A DNA stretch of 5,609 bases. Origin: CAZFAT01 sp964517075. GTDB lineage: Bacteria; Acidobacteriota; Vicinamibacteria; Vicinamibacterales; SCN-69-37. Position numbers and translations under genes: made by a program. The stretch covers positions 1 through 5,609 of the forward strand of contig CAZFAT010000020.1 in assembly GCA_964517075.1 (NCBI GenBank), read 5' to 3'. The notes beneath the pieces were generated by a model. That model had not been told where the DNA came from. It did not search any database and saw only the letters and a program-made list of their open reading frames with translations. Positions 1 through 5,607 of the stretch are shown here, piece after piece (position 1 is the stretch's first letter; the number at the start of each line of letters is the position of its first letter).

Positions 1-611
1 TGCCAGTCGATCCAGAGGTCGTCGCGGAAGCCGATGGTCTCGACCACGAGCGTGTCGCCGTCCCACTTCGCCGACGAGTAACCCTGCCACGAGGGGTTCG
101 GGGATTCCGGTAACGGCCGGCCGTCGGTGAAGACCTGCCGATAGGCGGCATTCCACTCGTTGAGCATCAGCAGCAGGCCAGGCGTCTGGACGAACTTCAG
201 CAGGTGCGGCATGCCGTAGGCGCGCAGGAAATTGAGCGGCATGCACCGGACGTGCGGGTCCATCTTGGCATTGGCCGCCCAGCGCTCCTTGGCCAGCGCG
301 GCGAGCCACGGCTGATAGGGGAGTCCGCCGGGAAGTTCCACCCCGAGATTGATCATGCGGCGCGAGGTGGTGGCGTCGTGAGGGTTGGGCGGCACGTTCG
401 GGCGGCGCGGGTCCACCTCGTCGCTGGTCCAGAAGCCGGAGAAATCCGGTTTGCCGTCGGCCGTTCGAGGGGTCGGCGCCGCCATGTTGACGCTGCCGTC
501 CGCGTTGCGCGGCAATCCGGGAGTGGGATAGCGAATCCACTGCGCGGCCAGCGGGCTTGCGGCGAGTATTGCGGCGAGCAGCACGACACTGGCGGTGACG
601 ACGCGCCTCAT
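1..611 (-). CDS. Exported uncharacterised protein, paralogue of the 3035-4138 product (3' end beyond window)
   Basis: The N-terminal 203 residues are visible; the gene runs off the left edge, so the C-terminal part is missing. The start is the ATG at 609-611, preceded by a strong GGGAGGG ribosome binding site about five bases upstream. This ATG overlaps the stop of the upstream gene (ATGA, 608-611), which suggests translational coupling. Residues 1-23 form a signal peptide (MRRVV, a hydrophobic run, then a PLAAQ cleavage region), so the protein is probably periplasmic or surface-located. Residues 51-65 contain KPDFSGFWTSDE, matching HPDLEGIWTSDD of the divergent gene. Cys123 lies in HVRCMPLN, and residues 183-190 read WDGDTLVV followed by ET. 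These motifs recur in the divergent gene and mark a family I know only as hypothetical exported proteins, frequent in Acidobacteriota. No enzyme signature is recognised. Confidence is high that it is a real gene and low on function. Confidence 0.9.
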   Translation of the reverse strand, partial: MRRVVTASVVLLAAILAASPLAAQWIRYPTPGLPRNADGSVNMAAPTPRTADGKPDFSGFWTSDEVDPRRPNVPPNPHDATTSRRMINLGVELPGGLPYQPWLAALAKERWAANAKMDPHVRCMPLNFLRAYGMPHLLKFVQTPGLLLMLNEWNAAYRQVFTDGRPLPESPNPSWQGYSSAKWDGDTLVVETIGFRDDLWIDW

Positions 612-2062
612 TTGAACCCTCCCAGGTCGTCGGCTTCGGCGGGACGTTTCATCCCCTTCTCGAAGTACTCCTCCCAGATGCGCGCCCACGGACGATCGAA
701 CAGATCGCGCACGGTGTAGCGAATGGTCGTCCCCGGGGGCACCTGCGTGCCGCGACCGTCTTCGCCGAGGAAGATGGTCTGGTTGCAGTGTTCGAGATGG
801 AACGGCGGCGCGTCCTTGTAGTCGCCGCGACGGGAGAAGAAGCGGATGTCGCGCACTGGCTGCACGAACGCGTCCGGATCGTAGAAGACCGTCTCGTGCT
901 CGAGGCCCGCCAGCCGGCCGTCAGCGAAGCGACGCGGCGTCCAGATCTCGACGAGCTGCATCTTGCTGCTGTATTCCCAACTGCCGTGCGTGAACCAGCC
1001 CTGAACGTTGGCGGTCCACGTGATGAGCGTGTCGCCGTCCCAGAAGCCGACGGTTTCGCCCAACCAACTGCGGACGTCTGCTCCAAGGTTGGGGACGCTG
1101 TCCTTCAGGTTGAACGCGCGATCCACTTGCACGTGCCGCATCGCGTTGTCGGTGCCTCCCAGGAACTGCACGCGCCCGGGAACGACCATGACGTCGAGCT
1201 GACTGGGAGCGCCGGGCCCGGACCACCAGCGGAGGAGCCCCTCGGGGCGGCAGTACATCAGTGAGAACTGCGCGGCGTTGCTGTTGACCTTGTGGTACAT
1301 CTGCTGCACGAACCGCTGCTGATAGTCGGGCGTGAGCAGCGAAAGGATCGTCGGCATCTGGTTCGCCCAGCCGACCACCCACTGCGGCGGCTCTGCAAAC
1401 TCGGGTGGAAGCGGAGCGCCCGGTCCGCCGCCGCGACGACCTCGACCGAACGTCAGGTTCAGGTTCCTCGTGTAGCGGCCATTCCAGTCGGGCACCGTCA
1501 CCGTGGTGTGGACGGTCGGTCCGCCGCGTGCCGTGGTTTCGGCGAGGAGCGCCTCGTAGTGCTCCTGTGCGGTCTTGAACGGGTATGGGCTGACGATCGC
1601 CTCGCGTGGGTAGTCGCGATCGCAGTGTCCCCATGCGGCAGTCGCAGCAGTGCTGTTCTCGATGGCGCCGGGACCGCTCGAGTAGTCGCCCCAGATCGAG
1701 TCGAGCGAGATGGGGCTGTTGCAGCGGTAATACCGCTTGTCCATCCACAGATCGCGATCGAGGTAGAAGTCCTTCGATGTGAAGATGTCGCGCGGCAGCG
1801 GCGTCACACCGGCGGGTGACTTGCCACCCGTCGCCGAGGGGTGTGACTCGTAGTACCACGGCGTGACGGCGCCGACGAATTCGTCCTTGGGATACCCGTG
1901 ATACGGCCGCAGGGATATAGGCACCGGCCAGCCGCGGCCCACGCTCTTCTGCGTCGTCGGCTGTGTTTCCTGCGCGGCGGTGCGCGGTGGTGCCCACGCG
2001 TAGGCGCCAACGAGGAACAGCGCGATGGCGAGAGTGCTCTTACTGACCAATCCTGATCTCAT
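608..2062 (-). CDS. Exported uncharacterised protein (484 residues), divergent member of the same paralogous family
   Basis: The reading frame stays open further upstream, but I chose the ATG at 2060-2062. It has AGAGGA four bases upstream and starts a classic signal peptide: MRSGLVSK, a hydrophobic stretch at 11-23, and a TAAQ cleavage region near residue 31. The upstream extension is antisense to the preceding gene's region and lacks signal character. Visible landmarks are YYRCNSPISL (Cys114), SPYPFKTAQEHYEALLAE around 158-175, a Gly/Arg-rich loop at 206-216, Cys271 in LMYCRPEGLLRWW, and FWDGDTLITWT at 340-350. Further on are FYDPDAFVQP (393-402) and Cys426 in HLEHCNQTIF. The WDGDTL core is shared with both neighbouring relatives, but the N-terminal GIW/GFW motif is not evident, so this is a distinct subfamily. 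It starts 28 bp after the DUF6152 gene ends and overlaps the next gene by 4 bp, so these three genes are probably one transcript. I know similar proteins only as hypothetical; no catalytic motif is recognised. Confidence 0.9.
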   Translation of the reverse strand: MRSGLVSKSTLAIALFLVGAYAWAPPRTAAQETQPTTQKSVGRGWPVPISLRPYHGYPKDEFVGAVTPWYYESHPSATGGKSPAGVTPLPRDIFTSKDFYLDRDLWMDKRYYRCNSPISLDSIWGDYSSGPGAIENSTAATAAWGHCDRDYPREAIVSPYPFKTAQEHYEALLAETTARGGPTVHTTVTVPDWNGRYTRNLNLTFGRGRRGGGPGAPLPPEFAEPPQWVVGWANQMPTILSLLTPDYQQRFVQQMYHKVNSNAAQFSLMYCRPEGLLRWWSGPGAPSQLDVMVVPGRVQFLGGTDNAMRHVQVDRAFNLKDSVPNLGADVRSWLGETVGFWDGDTLITWTANVQGWFTHGSWEYSSKMQLVEIWTPRRFADGRLAGLEHETVFYDPDAFVQPVRDIRFFSRRGDYKDAPPFHLEHCNQTIFLGEDGRGTQVPPGTTIRYTVRDLFDRPWARIWEEYFEKGMKRPAEADDLGGFK

Positions 2063-2090
2063 CGTGTCCTCTAAATCAAGAACCGGGCCT

Positions 2091-2597
2091 CTACGGTTTC
2101 CAGGAACCGGTCGGCTCGGCGAGTCCGCCGCCGCCGTGCGATGTGGCGCCCTCGACCGAGTCGCAGTGCTTACCTGCGGCCGGTGGCTTACCCGCCGGGC
2201 ACCTGACGAGCCCGTCCACCCGCGCCCCGCCTCGCTGCCCGCTTCTGAGCGGCACCAGCCCGACGCTGAAGACCGTGCCGCGAGGGAAGCTGTCGACGGT
2301 GATCCCTGCACGGGCACTTGGTGCCGAGCCGCCCATCTCCACCAGCCAGTTCGCCGGCTTGCCCTCGGCGTCGCGCACGAGCGCCGTGCGCTGGTCGTTG
2401 AGCGGCACGAAGACGATCTGCATGTGGCTGCCGTCGGGGTTGATGCGTTCGACGACCCCCGTGAACACGTAGGTGATCGATTGGTCGTACATGGCGAAGG
2501 AATGGTGGGCGGAGGGCACGGTCGGAGCCAGCGTCACGATCGCAGACAGGGCGACCCGCGCCGCCTGTCTCGTTGTCAGCCTCTTCATGGGCCTCAT
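2091..2597 (-). CDS. DUF6152-like small exported protein
   Basis: This 168-residue protein begins with a signal peptide ending near PSA before HHSFAMYD (residues 31-38). The AHHSF start of the mature protein, a following beta-rich TGVVERINPDGSHMQI segment (46-61), NWLVEMGG (83-90) and a later F-P-R-G-T-V-F-S-V-G-L (104-114) match my memory of DUF6152 proteins, which have no assigned activity. The adjacent His pair at the predicted mature N-terminus could bind metal, but that is inference. The C-terminal 40 residues carry two cysteines (133, 145) and a Gly/Pro-rich tail. The start is uncertain: ATG at 2595-2597 has no good ribosome binding site, while ATG at 2586-2588 (MKRLTTRQ) has a GAGG very close to it. 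It is the promoter-proximal gene of the minus-strand operon, followed after 28 bp by the 484-residue exported protein. Confidence 0.85.
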   Translation of the reverse strand: MRPMKRLTTRQAARVALSAIVTLAPTVPSAHHSFAMYDQSITYVFTGVVERINPDGSHMQIVFVPLNDQRTALVRDAEGKPANWLVEMGGSAPSARAGITVDSFPRGTVFSVGLVPLRSGQRGGARVDGLVRCPAGKPPAAGKHCDSVEGATSHGGGGLAEPTGSWKP

Positions 2598-3034
2598 CTT
2601 AGGCTGTCTGGCGGTGGGATCGCAGTTACCCGTTTGTGGTACCGCCGGGCAGCGGAGAGCCCTTGGGGTGGCCTCCCCAGTTCCTGCTCGCGATGATCGA
2701 GAACGAAATGTCGTTCACCCGAATGGAAGGATGTATCAGGCCGTCCGTGCCTCCGGAGGCTGGCAAGCACCAGTAATGCGCGCGAGCGCGCCGCAGGTCT
2801 GGTTCGAATTCTCCCCGAAGACCGCATTTGCGTGCCGAGTCTGGTGACCTGGCCGGACTATCGCCGGTCGCTGCTCAAGGGTAAGTCCTCGCCCTGGCCC
2901 GTCCGGGCAGGTTCCTGAGAATCGTTCAGCGGCGTCGATACGGCCCACATCATCCTCGATGGCGAGATGACGCTCAACGCGCGGTGGCACGACGTTGCTC
3001 TGTGGTACCCTGCTGCCGCTTCGAGGGGAGGACT
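2598..3034. promoter_or_regulatory. Divergent intergenic region between the two exported-protein units
   Basis: These 437 bp contain no reading frame I believe in. They must hold the promoters for the minus-strand operon (from 2597) and the plus-strand gene (from 3035), but no convincing sigma-70 box pair was found on either strand. They do hold several inverted repeats: GAACGA/TCGTTC with a 4-base loop (2701-2716), the 12-bp palindrome GCCTCCGGAGGC (2749-2760), and a GCGCGC stem around GA (2778-2791). These could be operators or mRNA structures. Short open stretches, for example around 2900-3034 on the plus strand, look protein-like but have stops and no recognisable relative. Confidence 0.5.
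3024..3031 (+). promoter_or_regulatory. Ribosome binding site for the plus-strand exported protein
   Basis: A purine-rich AGGGGAGG lies three bases before the ATG at 3035. It decides the start, because a possible upstream start at 2984 would place this site inside coding sequence and bury the signal peptide behind 17 residues. Confidence 0.75.
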
Positions 3035-4138
3035 ATGCGGCGTTATCTGATTGCGGGCGTAGTGACGGTCGTAGGGCTCGGAGGTACGGTCGTGCCGGCC
3101 GGAGCGCAGGCCAGGGGGTCGGCTGAAGCGTCGGCCGCGGCCGTCGTCAACCCGAAGTGGACGCCGCCGACGCTGGCGTGGGGCCATCCCGACCTCGAAG
3201 GCATCTGGACGAGCGACGACATGCGCGGCGTGCCGATGTCCCGGCCGCCGCAGTTCGGGAATCGCAGGCACCTGACCGACGAGGAATTCACGCAGCGGGC
3301 GCAGGAGCGCAGCAGGGCGCGCGACATCAACGACGCACGGACGGGCACTTTCCGCAACGAGGAGGGGTCGCGCGACTTCGGCTACACCTCTCTCGTCATC
3401 GACCCGCCGGACGGCCGCGTCCCGGCGCTGACGCCGGAAGCCCGCGCCCGGCGCGTCGTCCCAGGAACCAACGGCGTCGGCCCCTTCGACTCCCTCGAGG
3501 ACTTCAACAACTACGACCGCTGCATCACCCGAGGCCTGGCCGGGTCCTGGCTGCCGGTGGTCTACGGCAACGGTGCGCGCATCCTGCAGACGCCTGACGC
3601 CGTCATCATCGCCTACGAGATGGTGCACGACACGCGCGTCATCCCGCTCGACCCTTCGACAAGCTCAGGGTCGCCTCGAGCGCAGTCGAGCGGCGACGGC
3701 CGCCCGCGCCTTGGTTCGGGCATCAGGCTCTGGATGGGTGATTCACGCGGCCGCTGGGAGGGGAACACGCTCGTCATCGAGACGACCAACTTCACCGATC
3801 GCACGTCCGTCGGTCCCAACGGCGGTGGCCCCCGGCACAGCGCGGCGATGACGATGACCGAGCGCATCACGCGGATCGATCCGGAGATGATCAACTACGA
3901 GCTGCGCGTGGACGACCCGAAGACCTACGTTCAGCCGTGGACGCTCCGCATGACGCTCACGCAACAGCCGGACTACGAGATCTACGAGTACGGCTGTCAC
4001 GAGGGGAACCGCTCCGTCCCGAACTCGCTGAGCGCCGAGCGCGCGTACGAGAAGCAGGCCGCAGAGAATGCGGCGAAGGGCCTGCCGCCACCCGAGCGCG
4101 TGTTCGAGCGCGTGAACGGCGCCGATCGCGGCCGGTAA
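3035..4138 (+). CDS. Exported uncharacterised protein (367 residues) with an in-frame palindromic-repeat insertion
   Basis: The start ATG at 3035 follows a strong ribosome binding site and opens a signal peptide: MRRYLIAGVV, a hydrophobic run, then AGAQA with likely cleavage near residue 26. The mature protein shows HPDLEGIWTSDD (51-62), YDRCITRGL with Cys163 (160-168), an IIAYEMVHDTRVIPLD strand (191-206), MGDSRGRWEGNTLVIET (234-250), DPKTYVQPWTLRMTL (294-308), and EYGCHEGNRS with Cys321 (318-327). The GxWEGNTL and GIW motifs are shared with the partial gene at the left edge, and WDGDTL also with the 484-residue protein, so these are paralogues. Residues 207-221 are encoded by an inserted two-hairpin repeat. 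Without it, IPLD would run straight into GRPRL, the arrangement I expect for relatives. The frame stays open after the insert and downstream motifs are intact, so the gene is probably functional. It is transcribed divergently from the minus-strand operon. Function is unknown; a secreted carbohydrate or redox role would be speculation. Confidence 0.92.
   Translation: MRRYLIAGVVTVVGLGGTVVPAGAQARGSAEASAAAVVNPKWTPPTLAWGHPDLEGIWTSDDMRGVPMSRPPQFGNRRHLTDEEFTQRAQERSRARDINDARTGTFRNEEGSRDFGYTSLVIDPPDGRVPALTPEARARRVVPGTNGVGPFDSLEDFNNYDRCITRGLAGSWLPVVYGNGARILQTPDAVIIAYEMVHDTRVIPLDPSTSSGSPRAQSSGDGRPRLGSGIRLWMGDSRGRWEGNTLVIETTNFTDRTSVGPNGGGPRHSAAMTMTERITRIDPEMINYELRVDDPKTYVQPWTLRMTLTQQPDYEIYEYGCHEGNRSVPNSLSAERAYEKQAAENAAKGLPPPERVFERVNGADRGR
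3649..3697 (+). repeat. Palindromic interspersed repeat inserted inside a coding sequence
   Basis: The element contains CCCTTCGACAAGCTCAGGG, a sequence I recognise as a common interspersed palindromic repeat of many environmental genomes; in proteins it appears as STSSGSPRAQS-type peptides. Two hairpins are visible. CGACCCT (3649-3655) pairs with AGGGTCG (3667-3673) around an 11-base loop, and CTCGA (3675-3679) pairs with TCGAG (3686-3690) around a 6-base loop. A CGAC copy stands at each end (3649-3652 and 3694-3697), consistent with a 45-bp insertion flanked by a 4-bp duplication. Because 45 is divisible by three, the host frame is kept. Only this one copy is in the window. Confidence 0.8.
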
Positions 4139-4268
4139 CGGGCTTCCAGCGGCGCGACAGCCACGTCGAGGTAGACGGCGAGGCCCCACCATGCGAACAG
4201 GGCAGCCGTCCAGTCAGGCCCGTACTGTCCCACAACTGGATCAAGCGTCGCTGACGTAGACTTCGGGC
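4139..4268. other. Intergenic stretch before the transposase remnant
   Basis: No gene was found on the plus strand. On the minus strand, bases 4139-4233 read as a hydrophobic, membrane-segment-like peptide (TAALFAWWGLAVYLDVAVAP) that continues antisense into the preceding gene. It may be the remnant of a lost membrane protein or chance. No hairpin with a T-run was seen after the stop at 4138, so no intrinsic terminator is called. CAACTGGA (4233-4240) is inverted as TCCAGTTG at 4281-4288, possibly part of the old element's left end. Confidence 0.4.
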
Positions 4269-4483
4269 GTGTTTTTCCATTCCAGTTGCTGGTCGGGGCG
4301 CTCTGTGGCTGGCTTCAGCAGGAGCAGCAAGATGTGATCGCATTCCTGCGGGAAGAGAATCGGGTGCTGAAGGCGCGGCTCGAGGGTCAGCGCCTACGCG
4401 TCCATGACGCCGAGCCGCGATGCCTTGCCGAGCTGGGGCACCGACTTGGACGCCGCATGCTCGGAGAGGTTGCGACGGTCGTC
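4269..4483 (+). pseudogene. N-terminal remnant of an integrase-core (DDE, rve-type) insertion sequence transposase
   Basis: The frame through 4271-4483 reads FPFQLLVGALCGWLQQEQQ, then DVIAFLREENRVLKARL, RLRVHDAEPRCLAELGHRLG and RRMLGEVATVV. This matches my memory of the N-terminal coiled-coil/helical part of integrase-core transposases (typically REENRVLREQLGGRRLRLTD, then LGR..L.EVATIVTP). After VATVV the similarity stops; the catalytic DDE domain, which should add well over 200 residues, is absent. The frame then wanders to a stop at 4583-4585. The likely native start, GTG at 4269, is one base out of frame: GTG followed by five T instead of six. One extra T would give MFFPFQLL, so a frameshift at the T-run is likely. 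The product cannot be active. The right boundary of the element is unclear, because sequence after 4484 is unrecognised. Confidence 0.7.
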
Positions 4484-4553
4484 GTCGCGTGGATCAAGGT
4501 GAAAATCGCGAGTGTAGGTTGCCGACCACACCCGACGATGGAACGTCACGTTC

Positions 4554-4559
4554 GGAGGG
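4554..4559 (+). promoter_or_regulatory. Ribosome binding site deciding a GTG start
   Basis: GGAGGG stands six bases before the GTG at 4566. It supports GTG as start in that frame over the ATG at 4561, which is only one base away from the site and lies in another frame. Confidence 0.65.
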
Positions 4560-4565
4560 AATGTC

Positions 4566-5171
4566 GTGTCTGCCTGGGCTTATGAATGTCGAGCGCGAGA
4601 TGATTCCGCCGCCCGGTGGTTTGTATCCCGGACGGCGATCGACGAATTGCCGCCAGGCACCCACGGCGTACTCGTGCGCGTGCGCGACGACTGGGTGCCG
4701 GCCGTCGTCGATCGGTCGCGCCAGGTCGCCGTCGAGGCGATGCTGCTGCGCGACGTCATTGCGGATGAAGAATTCACCGGAATCGGCGCCGACGTATGGC
4801 CGGAATCTGACGGGACGGCTCCGGCGACCTCTGAACAGAAGACGCCGGTTTCGGGCCGAGTCGATCGGCCCGACGCCCCACCGAGCGGGCCAGATGGGCC
4901 AGATGCCAGCCGGCAGGTGACGGCGGCCGCGATCTCGATGTCGGGGACAAAGTTAATGGTTGTGCTGGTTGGTCTGACGACGGCCTCGGGGCCGGGTGAG
5001 GCTGATCTGGTGATCGCCGACATGCAGGCGAGGTTTGGCGTTCCCGTCGTGCTGATGGGCCAGGAAGAAGACGGTACTCCCGTCTATTACGGCAACGGAG
5101 AGCTGAAGGAACGCCTGGTAACCGTGCCGGTGGATCGGATTCCGTGGCAGGAGTACACGTTCAAGAACTGA
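4566..5171 (+). CDS. Hypothetical protein (201 residues), two segments joined by a Pro/Gly/Asp linker
   Basis: I do not recognise this protein. The GTG start has a good ribosome binding site, and the frame is open to TGA at 5169-5171 with GC-rich third positions, so it is probably real. Residues 1-80 look like a small compact domain (CRARDDSAARWFVSRTAI, then GVLVRVRDDWVPAVVDRS and VEAMLLRDVIADEEF). Residues 81-120 form a low-complexity Pro/Gly/Asp/Ser linker that includes an exact 9-bp tandem duplication (4887-4895 and 4896-4904) giving GPDGPD. Residues 126-201 form a second alpha/beta-like segment (KLMVVLVGLTTASGPGEADL, MQARFGVPVVLMGQEEDG, RIPWQEYTFKN). No signal peptide or membrane helix is evident, so it is likely cytoplasmic. 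It lies between a dead transposase and a serine hydrolase fragment, in what looks like accessory DNA. It may itself have arrived by transfer. Confidence 0.65.
   Translation: MSAWAYECRARDDSAARWFVSRTAIDELPPGTHGVLVRVRDDWVPAVVDRSRQVAVEAMLLRDVIADEEFTGIGADVWPESDGTAPATSEQKTPVSGRVDRPDAPPSGPDGPDASRQVTAAAISMSGTKLMVVLVGLTTASGPGEADLVIADMQARFGVPVVLMGQEEDGTPVYYGNGELKERLVTVPVDRIPWQEYTFKN
4887..4904 (+). repeat. Exact 9-bp tandem duplication in a coding linker
   Basis: GGGCCAGAT occurs twice in direct succession. It is in frame and encodes Gly-Pro-Asp twice in the linker of the 4566-5171 product, so copy number could vary without breaking the frame. Confidence 0.8.
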
Positions 5172-5190
5172 TGCAGGGCTGCTCGTGAGA

Positions 5191-5233
5191 TCGTCACAGG
5201 TGCGCGGACGGGCTGTGACGCAGAATGTGACGA
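5191..5233. repeat. Competing inverted repeats downstream of the 4566-5171 gene
   Basis: CGTCACAG (5192-5199) is complementary to CTGTGACG (5213-5220), and TCGTCACA (5191-5198) is also complementary to TGTGACGA (5226-5233). Two alternative 8-bp stems are therefore possible, starting 20 bp after the stop codon. There is no T-run, so a classical intrinsic terminator is not supported. The third arm also lies where similarity of the minus-strand serine hydrolase fragment ends, so it may mark a rearrangement point. Confidence 0.45.
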
Positions 5234-5489
5234 GCGCGTCCCACGAGGTACCGGCCGCCGTCGCCGCCGCTCGTCCCGCCGCGAGGTAGTGCACGTTGTT
5301 GTAGTAGAACCGTTGACGGAACGGCGCGAAGGCCTCGACGGAGGAGGCCCGACGCAGGATTTCGTCCGAGGGCAGCGCGCCGTTTGCCCACAGGGCGCCC
5401 ATTCGAACGAAGCCGGTCCGGTGGCCGAGGACGTCGCGGATGGTTGCGCGGTCCTCGGCGCTCGTGCCTCGCACGGCGAGCCTGAATTC
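5229..5489 (-). pseudogene. Internal fragment of a beta-lactamase-like serine hydrolase (class C/esterase type, PF00144-like)
   Basis: The minus frame reads EFRLAVRGTSAED, TIRDVLGHRTGF, ALPSDEILRRASSVEAFAPF and RFYYNNVHYLAAGRAA, ending TSWDALV. This matches the middle of serine hydrolases of the class C beta-lactamase/esterase family: the T-[VI]-R-D-[LV]-L-x-H-R-T-G block, then the Y-[SN]-N-x-x-Y motif (tyrosine codon at 5301-5303), which corresponds to the Tyr-x-Asn catalytic box. About 87 codons remain of a family whose members are usually 350-450 residues. The upstream part with the S-x-x-K nucleophile is missing: similarity begins at about 5489, where another frame runs into a stop. The rest is also missing, since after 5229 the frame continues into unrelated sequence antisense to the neighbouring gene. 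It is therefore an inactive remnant. Confidence 0.7.
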
Positions 5490-5607
5490 AGGTGCGCACG
5501 AGCAGCGCCTGAACGGATGCCACGATCTCGGCGAGCTGTGCACCGGGACCGTTGTCTTCGGTAGCGCGACTCGGCGTGGCGGGCGTCGTCTGGGCCGCGA
5601 TCTCAGA
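5488..5607 (-). CDS. Possible C-terminal end of an unrecognised gene (5' end beyond window)
   Basis: A minus frame enters from the right edge and ends at a TGA (5488-5490) after 39 codons. It begins SEIAAQTTPATPSRATED and finishes QLAEIVASVQALLVRT. Third positions are GC-rich and the final segment looks helical, so it may be the end of a real protein. Its stop lies in the 12-bp palindrome CCTGAATTCAGG (5481-5492), exactly where the serine hydrolase fragment begins in another frame. I cannot name the family; it could also be part of a scrambled junction. Confidence 0.35.
   Translation of the reverse strand, partial: SEIAAQTTPATPSRATEDNGPGAQLAEIVASVQALLVRT

Noticed and set aside
921..1997. Long arginine-rich open frame on the minus strand inside the 484-residue gene
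   Set aside because: It is an alternative frame of a GC-rich gene with Arg/Ala-biased nonsense composition and no signal peptide or motif.
2063..2317. N-terminal extension of the 484-residue protein by 85 residues
   Set aside because: The extension overlaps the DUF6152 gene in another frame, is low-complexity Ser/Arg/Gly-rich, and would bury a clear signal peptide. The ATG at 2060-2062 has a good ribosome binding site.
2985..2999. Sigma-54-like promoter (TGGCAC...TTGCT) upstream of the plus-strand exported gene
   Set aside because: The GG and GC dinucleotides are nine bases apart instead of the required ten, and no activator gene or site is visible, so it is treated as chance.
2984..3034. 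Earlier start for the plus-strand exported protein
   Set aside because: It has no ribosome binding site and would put 17 residues before an ideal signal peptide; the AGGGGAGG before 3035 decides the start.
2858..3628. Open frame of 256 codons antisense to the plus-strand exported gene
   Set aside because: It is antisense to a well-supported gene, rich in Arg/Val/Asp as expected of a GC-rich shadow, and has no recognisable motif.
4420..4920. Alternative plus-strand frame across the start of the 4566-5171 gene
   Set aside because: Its translation is Arg/Pro/Ser-rich with no domain-like pattern, while the GTG-started frame has a proper ribosome binding site and protein-like composition.
5191..5220. 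Intrinsic terminator after the 4566-5171 gene
   Set aside because: The stem is present but the loop is 13 bases and no T-run follows on either strand.
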